The notes below the pieces were generated by a model. It saw nothing but the letters and a program-made list of their open reading frames with translations, was not told the origin of the DNA and made no database searches. Below, one piece after another: positions 1-7,877 of a DNA stretch of 20,126 nucleotides. The translations under genes and the position numbers were made by a program. The DNA is from a virus. Numbering within the stretch: the first letter of the stretch is position 1; the number at the start of each line of letters is the position of its first letter. The stretch spans positions 1 to 20,126 of the IMG/VR virus record IMGVR_UViG_3300007345_000406. One strand, 5' to 3'.

Positions 1-119
1 CGCCCCGTGTCGGCTGGGGTGTCGTCGATGATCCTACCTGCAAGCTCCAGGAGGGTTCCCCGGACCACCTTCTCCGGCATCTCCGCTAGATTGTCCAGGG
101 CCTGCTTGAAGCTCTTCAT
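1..119 (-). CDS. Tail-completion / HK97 gp10-like protein (N-terminal part, runs off the window)
   Basis: Only the first 39 codons are inside the window. The reading starts MKSFKQALDNLAEMPEKV and reaches DDTPADTG at about residues 32-39. A short amphipathic N-terminal helix followed by a D-T-P-x-D-T-G motif is typical of HK97 gp10-like tail-completion or minor tail proteins, which sit at the head-tail junction of long-tailed phages. The start codon overlaps the stop of the upstream connector gene as ATGA, so translation is probably coupled. Its place after two connector genes fits a neck or tail-terminator role. The family call rests on the short N-terminus and position; the rest of the gene is outside the window. 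Confidence 0.72.
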   Translation of the reverse strand, partial: MKSFKQALDNLAEMPEKVVRGTLLELAGRIIDDTPADTG

Positions 120-466
120 TTTCGGATTTGCAGATTTGAGGCCACCACCGCCCCAGAGGGGGCAATGTCAGCAACGGCGACAACGCGCCACGAATCCGAT
201 CCAATACCCACTTGATCGCCGACCTCATAGGTCCCCGCCTCCGCTAGCAGCCGTCGAGCCCCCTGGAGCACCGCTCCATCAGCGCGATCAGCGTCAGAAT
301 AATCAAAAAGGCAGCCATATCCCGTAAACGTGGACGATGTATCACTGGTCCTCCCCGTCGCCGGGCTGTAGGCCCCCTTCACCGTGCGCGTGAACGTGTA
401 CTGCTTCCCGAACTTAGTCAGCAGGGACGCTGCGCTATTGGCGAGGGAGGTGTAGTTGAAGCTCAT
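116..466 (-). CDS. Putative head-tail connector / head-closure protein
   Basis: Encodes 116 residues. It has a helical N-terminus, then a beta-rich body containing a GYGCLFDYS segment at about residues 49-57 and an EVGDQVGIGSDSWRVV segment at about 81-96. Small mostly-beta proteins with a 'VGDxVxIGSxxWRVV' strand are common among head-closure or stopper proteins that seal the portal ring after packaging. It overlaps both neighbours by 4 nt (ATGA) and lies between a DnaT_2-like connector and a gp10-like protein, the usual order in head-completion modules. I recognise the type from size, fold pattern and order, not from a diagnostic motif, so an unassigned neck protein is the alternative. Confidence 0.75.
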   Translation of the reverse strand: MSFNYTSLANSAASLLTKFGKQYTFTRTVKGAYSPATGRTSDTSSTFTGYGCLFDYSDADRADGAVLQGARRLLAEAGTYEVGDQVGIGSDSWRVVAVADIAPSGAVVASNLQIRK

Positions 467-936
467 GCCCGGGACACCGCCGTCACGGGCTTAATCAGCT
501 TCTTCAGGGCGTAGGTCAGAGCCGGGACCTGGCGCTTCATGCCGGTGCTGCTCTTGTACGTCACCTGGATGGAGTCCACCTTCTCGGAGAGGACCTCTCG
601 CTCGACCGGGGTCAGCCGGGAGTCGCTGTCGATCTCCGTCTTGATGCACTCATACAGCGCGACCTTCAGCTCCTTGGGGATCTCGTCCGCGTCTACCGCG
701 TAACCGTCGATATAGACCTGATCCCGGGGCCACTGGAGGGCCTGGTTCTCGTCTGCCTTCAGCCCCTGGTAGTCCAGGGTCTCTAGGTAATCCATGGACC
801 GGAGCATCTGCTGCCCGATCACTTCATCCGTGCCGTAGGTGATGCCGCGAGCATCAGCCCAGGTCTTGAAATCTGCCACGCTGGAGTAGCTGTTCGCTCC
901 GGAGACCAGGGTCCCATCTTCTACCACGATTGCCAT
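463..936 (-). CDS. Head-completion adaptor, DnaT_2-like family
   Basis: Encodes 157 residues. The N-terminus reads MAIVVEDGTLVSGANSY, followed by an ADFKTWADARG helix and QMLRSMDYLETL at about residues 43-54, then a LQWPRD segment near 67-72. This pattern (short beta start with 'GANSY', tandem helices, WPR) is what annotation pipelines often label 'DnaT-like ssDNA-binding protein'; in tailed phages that family sits immediately after the coat gene and is thought to act as the adaptor below the portal. There is no evidence here for real DNA binding. A clear GGAGG lies 8 nt before the ATG, just downstream of a terminator-like hairpin, and the 3' end overlaps the next gene by 4 nt. Confidence 0.82.
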   Translation of the reverse strand: MAIVVEDGTLVSGANSYSSVADFKTWADARGITYGTDEVIGQQMLRSMDYLETLDYQGLKADENQALQWPRDQVYIDGYAVDADEIPKELKVALYECIKTEIDSDSRLTPVEREVLSEKVDSIQVTYKSSTGMKRQVPALTYALKKLIKPVTAVSRA

Positions 937-950
937 GTATTAGCCTCCGA

Positions 951-978
951 AGGAAAGAGGGGGCCCGAAGGCCCCCTC
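951..978 (-). terminator. Intrinsic terminator-like hairpin after the coat gene
   Basis: Positions 957-965 (GAGGGGGCC) and 970-978 (GGCCCCCTC) form a perfect 9 bp GC stem; on the minus strand the loop is TTCG, an extra-stable tetraloop. The minus-strand transcript then reads TTTCC, a short U tract. It begins 7 nt after the coat stop codon. It could lower expression of the connector genes relative to the coat protein, or protect the 3' end of coat mRNA. The short U run makes full termination uncertain. Confidence 0.6.
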
Positions 979-985
979 GTACACC

Positions 986-2131
986 TTAGCCCATGAGGGT
1001 TGCGATGTAGTCCGGCTTCCAGGCTTTCACGCCCCAAGCCACTGCCACTTCGATCATGGTCTTGCGATACCCACGATACACGCGGACCTCAAACACCAGG
1101 CCGGAGGCCGGGTCTTGGACGGTCAGCGCATCGTCGGCAGCATCGCCACCATTCGGCACGGCCGGAGCGCGGATTGCCAGCTCCAGAGCGCGACGATGGA
1201 AGGCCATGTTCGCCGTGTAGCCGTTGCCCACGGTGATGGCTGCGTTGTCGGCGAGAGCCGAACGAAGGCCAGGACCACCGATAGCGAAGGACCCACCGGC
1301 CAGAGCCGTGTTCACGACGTACTTGTTGGTATCGCCGTTGAAGGTCACAACGTCACCAGCCAGGATGGTGCCGGAGCCACCGTCTGCTGCGATGGTCGTG
1401 TCGCCAATAGCGGACGACGCATCGTTCAGGAGGTAGCTGGCGCCGGTGCCTTTGGTGTGCGCCTGCACTTGGGCAGATTCGCGCATCATGAGGCCCTGGA
1501 GGTCCAGGAGAACGCCCTGGCGGAGGAGGTCCGTACCACCGGCCTCGTTTGCCTTCTGGAGCTGGGCAAGCTGGCGGAGGTTGGTTCCTGCCACGGTGTT
1601 GAGCACCAGGCTGGCCTGGCCGTCGTTCATGGGCATACCGTTGTCAGCGAGGATCTGGCGGACTTCTGCCACTTCGCTGAAGTTGGAGCCGAACGGCGTG
1701 GTGCCAGCGGTACCGAAGGCGCGGGAGGCGTTCTTGTACGCTTCCCCAGCCAGGTCTGCTTCGATCTCGTTGCAGAGCGCACGCATCGCCTGAGCGATTT
1801 GGTCGCCGTACACGGTCTCAAAGCCGATACCGTTGTTCAGGTGCAGCACGTTCTCCCCCGTGTAGGGGATCTGGACGGCGCGAGAGTTGCTGATCGTCAG
1901 CGTCTTGCTGTCCACGGTCTGATCCGTCCCTTCCGGGATGGTCATCGCCTCGGACACGTCCACCGGGCTGGCTGCGCGGGTGAAGCTAGCGCGAACAACG
2001 TCGCCCTTCGCCACACGCTCGGAGCCGTCAGCGTTGATGGTAACAGCAGGGATGAAGCCGACTAGCTCCCGCCCCACCACGTCGGCAGCCTTGAAGATAT
2101 CGGCTGCGAGGTTCGTCAGTACGTTAGCCAT
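986..2131 (-). CDS. Major capsid protein, P22 coat (gp5) family
   Basis: Encodes 381 residues beginning MANVLTNLAADIFKAAD. The early segment with VGFIPAVT and DVVRASFTR, the QIPYTGENVLHLNNG stretch near residues 87-101 and the terminal helix-strand region (FEVRVYRGYRKTMIEVAVAWGVKAW) are typical of the P22 gene-5-like coat family, an HK97-fold shell protein. Alternating beta and G/A-rich segments around residues 230-290 suit an inserted domain. The start has a GGAGG 6 nt upstream; its 14-base context GGAGGCCGACCATG is identical to that of the small gene starting at 8654. The upstream neighbour is a coiled-coil scaffold, as expected, and a strong hairpin follows the stop. Family call is confident. 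Confidence 0.92.
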   Translation of the reverse strand: MANVLTNLAADIFKAADVVGRELVGFIPAVTINADGSERVAKGDVVRASFTRAASPVDVSEAMTIPEGTDQTVDSKTLTISNSRAVQIPYTGENVLHLNNGIGFETVYGDQIAQAMRALCNEIEADLAGEAYKNASRAFGTAGTTPFGSNFSEVAEVRQILADNGMPMNDGQASLVLNTVAGTNLRQLAQLQKANEAGGTDLLRQGVLLDLQGLMMRESAQVQAHTKGTGASYLLNDASSAIGDTTIAADGGSGTILAGDVVTFNGDTNKYVVNTALAGGSFAIGGPGLRSALADNAAITVGNGYTANMAFHRRALELAIRAPAVPNGGDAADDALTVQDPASGLVFEVRVYRGYRKTMIEVAVAWGVKAWKPDYIATLMG

Positions 2132-2145
2132 GGTCGGCCTCCACG

Positions 2146-2814
2146 TTATTCATCGAAAAGTTTACCGCCACCTCGCATGAACTCCGACTGCTGACGCATC
2201 GTCAGGCCGTTAAATTCTGCTCGGCTCATTTCCTTACCGCTTCGCGCCTCGGCTCCACCTTGCGCCCTGACGGCCCCGCCGCCACTCGCCTGGCTCCCGT
2301 CGATCAGCACCGCATAGCGGCTCTTCACGGCGTTAGTCAGGTCATCCAGCGACGACACGGTAAGCTGTCCGCTCTCGTCCGTCACCCGGATTTCGCCATC
2401 CACCAGCGTCATGCGCTGGCTTAGCTTTTCCTGCAATAATTCTGCCCGAACGGTGTCCTTTGTCAACGTGTTGGCGATTTTCGCCGCTTCTTGGCCAATT
2501 CGCTGACGTTGGATATCTCCGTTCATCTTCTCAATCGTGGAGCGTAAGGAGTCAGCCTGCTGCTTCTGGCTCTCGTAGAGCTGCTTATAGTCGTTGGCCT
2601 TAGCAGCTCGCTCCTCCGCTTCCTGGGCAGCCATGAGGGCCGCCTCCTCCTTCTCCCGCTGGACGCGCTTCTTCTCGCCCAGCAGCTCGTCCACCTTGGA
2701 CTTAAGACCTTTGGTCTCGTTCTCCAGCCGCTCCTGGAGGGCCTGGTCCAGCCGTTCAGCGAGCTGGCCCTTGATGGAATCGTCCAATTCAATGTCATTC
2801 AGTAAATCGCTCAT
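2146..2814 (-). CDS. Capsid scaffolding protein
   Basis: Encodes 222 residues, very rich in charged residues and Q, with a long predicted coiled coil from about residue 15 to 115 (repeated ERLENETK, GEKKRVQREKEEAA and KQLYESQKQQADSLRSTIEK-type heptads). The C-terminus is basic and ends MRGGGKLFDE, resembling the small coat-binding tail of many scaffolds. Scaffolds guide coat assembly into a procapsid and then leave or are degraded; the gene sits directly before the coat gene, the conserved position. Start has AGGGG 6 nt upstream. A small GC hairpin (2838-2850, 5 bp stem) lies between this gene and the preceding small gene. Assignment is by coiled coil, size and context, as scaffold sequences diverge widely. 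Confidence 0.85.
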   Translation of the reverse strand: MSDLLNDIELDDSIKGQLAERLDQALQERLENETKGLKSKVDELLGEKKRVQREKEEAALMAAQEAEERAAKANDYKQLYESQKQQADSLRSTIEKMNGDIQRQRIGQEAAKIANTLTKDTVRAELLQEKLSQRMTLVDGEIRVTDESGQLTVSSLDDLTNAVKSRYAVLIDGSQASGGGAVRAQGGAEARSGKEMSRAEFNGLTMRQQSEFMRGGGKLFDE

Positions 2815-2849
2815 GCGTCACCCCTGGTTAGCATTGCGCGGCCCAGCCG

Positions 2850-3017
2850 CTATATGTCGATCCCTTCCGGGACCTCCTCCTCATTATACGGGACTCCGGT
2901 CTCGATGGCGTCATATATCGCCTCAAACGGGAAGCCCTCAAATGCCGCCACGCCAGTGAATACTGGCTCCTCGCCGAACTTCTCGACGTACATGGCGATC
3001 AGCTCGTCCTCGTTCAT
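2850..3017 (-). CDS. Small acidic protein, 55 residues, unknown
   Basis: Starts MNEDELIAMYVEKFGEEP, continues FEGFPFEAIYDAIETG and ends VPEGIDI. It is strongly acidic with no cysteine or membrane segment. The start shares one base with the stop of the MuF-peptidase gene (TAATG), so translation is coupled. I do not recognise the family. Position between head morphogenesis protein and scaffold suggests a role in head assembly, for instance regulating or binding one of these partners, but this is inference. Dense packing, coupling and a non-repetitive sequence support it as a real gene. Confidence 0.7.
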   Translation of the reverse strand: MNEDELIAMYVEKFGEEPVFTGVAAFEGFPFEAIYDAIETGVPYNEEEVPEGIDI

Positions 3018-4801
3018 TACTGATTCTCCTCTGCCACTGACCGTAACTTGGCCTCAAATACCCTCATGAGGTTGGGGAACAATTCCCGCGCCTTCTCCCG
3101 CGCCTCCTCCTTGCCCTGGATGGCGAACAGGTTGGCGAATGTCTCCTTCTGCTTGGCCCCGTCCCTCTTGTAATAGGTGACGCCGTGTCCCCAGGTGTAG
3201 CGCGTCCTCTGGAACTGCCCTCCGGTCATAGCGTCGATAATGTCGGAGAACATGGTGTCTAGGGCCGTTTTGGGGACGTTCTTATATCCCAGCACCGTAT
3301 CTGGGTTGTACTTGCTCAATATCGCCTGCCGGTCGAACATAAGGTCCAGCATACGATCCATGGCCGCGTCCCTGTCGTCGATCAGCCCCAGCGCCTGCCG
3401 GTCTTGATTAAAGGCGTCCAGGAACTCCTGGCTCGTCTCACTCCACGCCTGGGATCCCCCTAGGCCCTGCTTTCGCTGGATCTCGTAGTCGATATGGTGG
3501 CCATACTCGTGGGTGAACACCTCTTTCCAGCGTTCGATCTTTTTCTGCTGTAACCTCCTGCTCGCTGGAGCATAGAACGCCTTCCCGCCTGGGAGCCTCG
3601 ACGTTATCAGGGCTGGCTTTTCCAGTACGCCTGCCACCGCCTTGGCCAGGTCGGAGCTGTTCTCGTTAAAGGCTTTCTCGTAGGCCGCCTGCTTTAGTGA
3701 GGCTTTTGGATCCACGATGCCGTCCAGCTTTAGCGGAGGCGCTGCCAAGGGAACCGGTGCCGGCGGCTCAGGAACCGGGATGGGCGCCAGGCCGTTGAAG
3801 TCCTCATCCATCCGCCGGAGCTGGTCCAGGGATAGGACCCGCCCCTGGTCGTCCACGAACCGGTCGATGGGGATGTTCTGCTCCCGGAATAGCTTGGCCC
3901 TCTCCCTGCCTAGCACCTGCTCCTGGAACTCCGGGCTCTGCCTGCGCAGCCAGTCACCGAAGGTCAGGTTCCGGTCTACTGGGCCGTCTACCGATGACCT
4001 AGTGCCTGGTAGGTCTGCCCCCAGGTCGAACTCTGGCTTCACCGCGAAGGATATCGTAGACCGGCAGTTGAAATGGGCCGGAGGCTTGGGGCTGTCGTCC
4101 GCGATAGGGAAGATCTTCCCATCCCGTGAGGCGCAGATCAGCGAGGTCCGGCCGTCTAGCGTGGCCACCCACTTGTAGCCCTCCAGGATATCCCGGTTGT
4201 CCCCCATGGTGAGGTCCCGGGCCTGGATTGCGACGTGGTTCGTGATGGTCCTGGCAAGGGTAGATGCCTGGCGCTTCTGTACGCTTCCCAGGTCCATGAT
4301 CCCCTGGATGATGGCCTGCGTGGTCTCCCCTAGGACGGTGCCGTCTCGTATCACCTGGACGATCTGCTGGGCCTTCCTGCTGCCGAACTCCGCCAGCGCC
4401 GATCTGATCGTGTAGCCCTTCGTGGGCTCCAGCTTCATGATGTTAGTCGATAGGGCCGCCTCGATCTGGTTCGCGTTAGGCAGGGACAGGTCTGCCACCA
4501 CCCGCGTATCCAGGATCTCGTAGTTGAACTGGGCCTCCTGCGTCATGAATCGACGCATCTCGTCCATGGTCTCCTCGGTCAGCTCACCCGTAAGCTGCTC
4601 CGCCAGAGCCTTGAGGTCCAGCATGAGGCGCTCCGTGCGAACCCTAGACTCGGGAGTCAGGTCGAACGTGAGGCGAGCCCTGGTCTGCTCCAGGAGGTCC
4701 TCAATATAGAGCTGATACGCCTCCTCCCGGCCCTTCGCGTACCGCTGCACGAAGATCTGGTGCCGGGTGATGGCGTCCTCTATCTCGTCGTTCGTGCTCA
4801 T
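3017..4801 (-). CDS. MuF-type head morphogenesis protein fused to a zincin-like metallopeptidase domain
   Basis: Encodes 594 residues. Residues 1-160 are mainly helical. Residues about 160-255 carry the SPP1 gp7 / Mu gpF domain: ARTITNHVAIQARD, then ATLDGRTSLICASRDGKIF and PPAHFNCRSTI, with conserved D215, C223, H243, C246 and R247. MuF proteins bind portal and enter the procapsid in small numbers. A proline-rich linker (about 339-356) leads to a C-terminal domain with HEYGHH at 431-436, an HExxH zinc-binding helix, and KETFANLF at 552-559, whose Glu553 could be the third ligand. This fits a gluzincin-like fold. Fusions of MuF to peptidase or toxin-like domains are known; the cargo could process scaffold, act in the host on injection, or work against competitors. 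The start is coupled (ATGA) to the small upstream gene and has no strong Shine-Dalgarno site of its own. Confidence 0.88.
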   Translation of the reverse strand: MSTNDEIEDAITRHQIFVQRYAKGREEAYQLYIEDLLEQTRARLTFDLTPESRVRTERLMLDLKALAEQLTGELTEETMDEMRRFMTQEAQFNYEILDTRVVADLSLPNANQIEAALSTNIMKLEPTKGYTIRSALAEFGSRKAQQIVQVIRDGTVLGETTQAIIQGIMDLGSVQKRQASTLARTITNHVAIQARDLTMGDNRDILEGYKWVATLDGRTSLICASRDGKIFPIADDSPKPPAHFNCRSTISFAVKPEFDLGADLPGTRSSVDGPVDRNLTFGDWLRRQSPEFQEQVLGRERAKLFREQNIPIDRFVDDQGRVLSLDQLRRMDEDFNGLAPIPVPEPPAPVPLAAPPLKLDGIVDPKASLKQAAYEKAFNENSSDLAKAVAGVLEKPALITSRLPGGKAFYAPASRRLQQKKIERWKEVFTHEYGHHIDYEIQRKQGLGGSQAWSETSQEFLDAFNQDRQALGLIDDRDAAMDRMLDLMFDRQAILSKYNPDTVLGYKNVPKTALDTMFSDIIDAMTGGQFQRTRYTWGHGVTYYKRDGAKQKETFANLFAIQGKEEAREKARELFPNLMRVFEAKLRSVAEENQ

Positions 4802-4923
4802 TTCTTGGGCTTGTATCCCGACGCATAGGCCGCTCGGCCCTGCTTCTCAGCCTCGGCCTTTGTCTTGTACACCTTCCCGCTCTTGCCCCAGCGGTAGCCA
4901 CCCTTCACCTTTTGGACAGGCAC
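4798..4923 (-). CDS. Conserved phage small basic protein, 41 residues (GTG start)
   Basis: Reads MPVQKVKGGYRWGKSGKV, then YKTKAEAEKQGRAAYASGYK, ending in lysines. The pattern 'KVKGGYRWGxSGKVYxTxxxAxxQGRAxYASGY' is one I recall as a widespread tiny phage protein found near portal genes; its function is not known to me. It starts with GTG sharing one base with the upstream stop (TAGTG) and its own stop overlaps the MuF start as ATGA, so it is embedded in a translationally coupled string. High lysine content suggests nucleic-acid or capsid-interior contact, which is inference. Confidence 0.8.
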   Translation of the reverse strand: MPVQKVKGGYRWGKSGKVYKTKAEAEKQGRAAYASGYKPKK

Positions 4924-5204
4924 TACCACTTCTCCTTCGCTGCCCAATAGGCCGCGCTCATCTTCCCCTTGTCTATGTTCTTCTTGTGCCGGGCCATGAA
5001 GGAGGCTCGTCGCTCCTTGTCGGCCTTCGACTCGCCCTTGCGGGGGGGAGAACCAGAGACACCTTGCTGTCCGAACCTGATCGTCTTGATCTGGTCGCCC
5101 TCCTTCGCCAATACGACGTGGCTTTTGGTGGGATGGCTCGGGGTACGTTTGGGCTGGTTATAGCCCTTGACTCCCAGCTTCTCGATCCTCGGGTCCTTGG
5201 CCAT
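4923..5204 (-). CDS. Conserved phage protein of the 'KGYNxPKRTPSHPTKSHVV' family
   Basis: Encodes 93 residues, strongly basic. The segments KGYNQPKRTPSHPTKSHVVL (about 14-33), IKTIRFGQQGVSGSPP (about 39-54) and RHKKNIDKGKMSAAYWAAKEKW (C-terminus) are highly characteristic of a small protein seen in many environmental phages, which I recall as DUF6321 (number not verified). No enzymatic motif is apparent; the conserved H, K and W residues suggest nucleic-acid or virion binding. AGGAG lies 7 nt before the ATG. It sits between the portal and the MuF block, a common position, suggesting a head-related or packaged role. Confidence 0.82.
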   Translation of the reverse strand: MAKDPRIEKLGVKGYNQPKRTPSHPTKSHVVLAKEGDQIKTIRFGQQGVSGSPPRKGESKADKERRASFMARHKKNIDKGKMSAAYWAAKEKW

Positions 5205-5214
5205 GGCATGGCTC

Positions 5215-6612
5215 CTACGCTAGCGGGTTCAGCTCGCCCAGCTCGCCCTTCACGTCCTCCAGGGTGCGATCCCCTTCGACGATCCCGGCTGCCTTGAGGC
5301 GGTCGAATATGTCCTGGTCCGAAATGATCTGCCGGTCCATCAGCGTGACCATTGACATAATTAGCTGCGGGTCCACGCTCTTATCGTAAAACTCCCGGTT
5401 GATCTCAAACTCCACCGACTCGTCCGTCCCCATGAACTCCCCGCACCACTCGATGCACTGGCGGAGGGCTGCGGACAGGTTGTGGACGATATCCCCTAGG
5501 ACGCTGTTCTCCGATGCGAACCGGATCCGGGCCCCTTCTGCGGTCTCGTTACCGCCCCGGTCAGTGATGATCCGGGCTCCGATAGCCACCATGGCCGCTT
5601 CCTTGGCCTTCATCGCTTCCATGACCAGGCTGTTCGGGTTCGGCTGGAGGAGGGTCGCTGATCCAGTGTCCCCTAGGACGTGGCCAGCACGCGATCCCAG
5701 CTTGATCCCTTCCGGGTTGTATTCGTACCACTGCTCCGGGCTCAGGTTGTGCGTGATGAAGAGGGTCGGCTGCCCCGTGATGAAGCAGGACTCCTCGTAG
5801 TCGGCGGAGTTGCGGTAGTGGGCCACGTTGACGTCCGCAATATCGGACAAGGGGGCGTCGTCGATGGTGCTGTCGTTGTTCTTGGACCCGATGAATACCA
5901 GCGGGATCTCGTCCCAGGTAGACCCATCAGAACGGCGAGGGTACGCCTCCTCCGTGAACGCCTCGCCTTCCCGGTAGACCTGCTGCGTGTACCCGTCCTC
6001 CCGTAGGCGTAGGACCCGATATTGCGTCTTGGCTTCGTGGTCGAACTCGTCGTCGGACTCCAGGTAGGTCTCCGCCAGCACGCATAGGACCAGGAGCTTC
6101 CGCCCTCGTACCACGTCCGTCTTCCAGTTGACGCACTGTTCCGCCGTGTAAGGAATGATGGACGCCCGAAGGTCCAGACGCGCCACTTCCTCCAGGGAAA
6201 GCCCCTCGTCAGCCTGGGGATAGTCCACCAGGAGGATGGAGCGGCCGGTCTCCAGCAGGTTGGACAGCTCGTCCTTGGCCAGTTGGACCAGGCTCAGGCC
6301 GTCCCCCGTGGCGTCGTACTCCAGATATTCCAGGGCCGTGGGCAGCTCGTAGCTCGGCTCCTTGCGGAAGGCAGCCCCTACCAGAGCTGACTTCGTGCGC
6401 CCCGTGAAGTTGGTGTACAGGGCCCGCTTCAGATACTGCCGATATCGCATCGTCTCCGACCCAATCCGGTCGTCGCTCGACTCGGCATCAGGGACGGGCA
6501 GGTATTCGTGGCCTCGCTCCTTGATGGCCACCGATCCGCGAACGGCGTCGCGGGTCTTCTGCCACATGAACTTGAAGCGATCATAATCGGGGTGTTTTGT
6601 ATCTACCGGCAT
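5215..6612 (-). CDS. Portal protein, DUF4055 family
   Basis: Encodes 465 residues. The N-terminus has YDRFKFMWQKTRDAVRG and LKRALYTNFTGRTKSALVG, with RKEPSYELP near 83-91. Later come EIPLVFIGSKNND (about 236-248), DVNVAHYRNSADYEES (about 263-278) and ITGQPTLFIT (about 280-289). The 'IPLVFIGSxN...LADxNxxHYxxSADYExxxxxTGQP' block is the hallmark of the DUF4055 portal family, the dodecameric ring through which DNA is packaged and ejected. The C-terminal third is helical, with a NREF-type segment. GAGGG lies 7 nt before the ATG. It follows terL and precedes head genes, the standard order. Confidence 0.92.
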   Translation of the reverse strand: MPVDTKHPDYDRFKFMWQKTRDAVRGSVAIKERGHEYLPVPDAESSDDRIGSETMRYRQYLKRALYTNFTGRTKSALVGAAFRKEPSYELPTALEYLEYDATGDGLSLVQLAKDELSNLLETGRSILLVDYPQADEGLSLEEVARLDLRASIIPYTAEQCVNWKTDVVRGRKLLVLCVLAETYLESDDEFDHEAKTQYRVLRLREDGYTQQVYREGEAFTEEAYPRRSDGSTWDEIPLVFIGSKNNDSTIDDAPLSDIADVNVAHYRNSADYEESCFITGQPTLFITHNLSPEQWYEYNPEGIKLGSRAGHVLGDTGSATLLQPNPNSLVMEAMKAKEAAMVAIGARIITDRGGNETAEGARIRFASENSVLGDIVHNLSAALRQCIEWCGEFMGTDESVEFEINREFYDKSVDPQLIMSMVTLMDRQIISDQDIFDRLKAAGIVEGDRTLEDVKGELGELNPLA

Positions 6613-6641
6613 CGTCGGACCCTCTGTTCGGCCTGGTTAGA

Positions 6642-7877
6642 TCATACCGCAAAACTGAAGGCTACATTAGCCACGGGCTTGACCACTGGGAACTCGTAGG
6701 CGATGGGGTAGGTGGTGGCGTCGTTCTGGTGATCCACCCCTGAGGTCTTGTCTGGCTCCCCGTTCTTGAACACCTGCTGCTCCAGGCATTCAGCCGTGTT
6801 CTTGCACCGCTGGGCGTTGATCCGGACGTGCCCCTTCTCCAGGGCTGCGTTCATGGCCAGGATCCGGTCCTTCACCGCCGGGTTCCGCTTGTTCACCCGA
6901 ACGTAGAAGCCAGCCTGCTCCAGTAGCGCGATATCTGAGACGCTGGCGTTCACCGTCTTACGGGCCGATCCACTGGCGTCGGGGTAGATGTAGATCCGGC
7001 TCCCTTCATACCTGGACTGGATAATCCGAATCATTTCCGGGGTGTCGTACATTCGGGACAGCTCGTCCACCGCGTGCCAGGTCCTGCCTCCGTCCCTCTG
7101 GACAAACACGGTGGCGCATTGCTGCGTCACGTTGAAGTCGCAGCCGATGAACAGCGGCTCTCCTGGCCGGATCTCCTCCTGGCTGTCGTGGGCCTGCCGG
7201 TTGTAGGCGCTATAGACGGTCCCAGACGTCAGGTTCACGAAGTTGCCCTGGAGGTAGGCCGCCAGCAGGTGCTCGGGGTAGGCGTCCCTTAGGGACTGGA
7301 TATAGCCTTCCGGGAGGTGCGGGTTCGACTCCGTGGGCGCCTGGATGATCTCGTAGCCGTCCTTTGGCTCCTTCTTCCACTGTTCGTATACGAACCGGAA
7401 CCCCTCAGGCGTTGTAGTCACACCGATGGTGTTCTGCCCCACCTTCTTCTGACGATTCCGGGCCATGATCTGGCGCCAGGCATAGGCAGCATCGTCCCGC
7501 TTCAGGGTGTCTAGCTCGTCGATATCGGCGTCCGCGTGCTCATAGCCCACGATCCGGTGAGGATTGTCCATGGTCCTAAAGAAGATCGACCCGTAGCCCT
7601 CGACGCTGATCTGGTTTAGCGGGCTCTTTTGGAGCCTGTAGGGGACCTGGAGCGACTCCAGCATGGCCTCAAACCTGGGCCAGGCGATCATCCGGATGAG
7701 GTCGTAGGTGGGCGCATAGAACCCCCTATTCGTCCCCGGGTTGTTTATCAGCCCGAACACCGCACGAAGGATGGCGGCCTCCGTCTTCCCAGCACCGAAC
7801 CCCGCGATGAACGCCGGGAACCGTGCCTCGGAGGTGATGTACTGCCACTGTGGGAGGGTCGGCTTAACCTGCGGCAT
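6642..7877 (-). CDS. terL: Terminase large subunit (TerL)
   Basis: Encodes 411 residues of packaging ATPase and nuclease. The Walker A is GFGAGKT at residues 26-32. The Walker B is DADIDELD at 116-123, with D120 and catalytic E121. A coupling segment TTTPEGF follows at about 154-160. The C-terminal RNase H-like nuclease shows D247 (FIGCDFN), D300 (YPDASG) and D386 (DHQNDA), the three metal-binding acids expected. It overlaps terS by 14 nt. With portal and terS it forms the packaging motor, cutting concatemers and driving DNA into procapsids. The last codons also contain a motif resembling the candidate promoter near 19940 (see findings). Confidence 0.95.
   Translation of the reverse strand: MPQVKPTLPQWQYITSEARFPAFIAGFGAGKTEAAILRAVFGLINNPGTNRGFYAPTYDLIRMIAWPRFEAMLESLQVPYRLQKSPLNQISVEGYGSIFFRTMDNPHRIVGYEHADADIDELDTLKRDDAAYAWRQIMARNRQKKVGQNTIGVTTTPEGFRFVYEQWKKEPKDGYEIIQAPTESNPHLPEGYIQSLRDAYPEHLLAAYLQGNFVNLTSGTVYSAYNRQAHDSQEEIRPGEPLFIGCDFNVTQQCATVFVQRDGGRTWHAVDELSRMYDTPEMIRIIQSRYEGSRIYIYPDASGSARKTVNASVSDIALLEQAGFYVRVNKRNPAVKDRILAMNAALEKGHVRINAQRCKNTAECLEQQVFKNGEPDKTSGVDHQNDATTYPIAYEFPVVKPVANVAFSFAV

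Noticed and set aside
1115-2065. Long plus-strand frame (316 codons) opposite the coat gene
   Set aside because: It is the antisense shadow of a confidently identified coat gene in GC-rich DNA, with no ribosome site or recognisable domain. The same holds for the other plus-strand frames such as 11395-12090.
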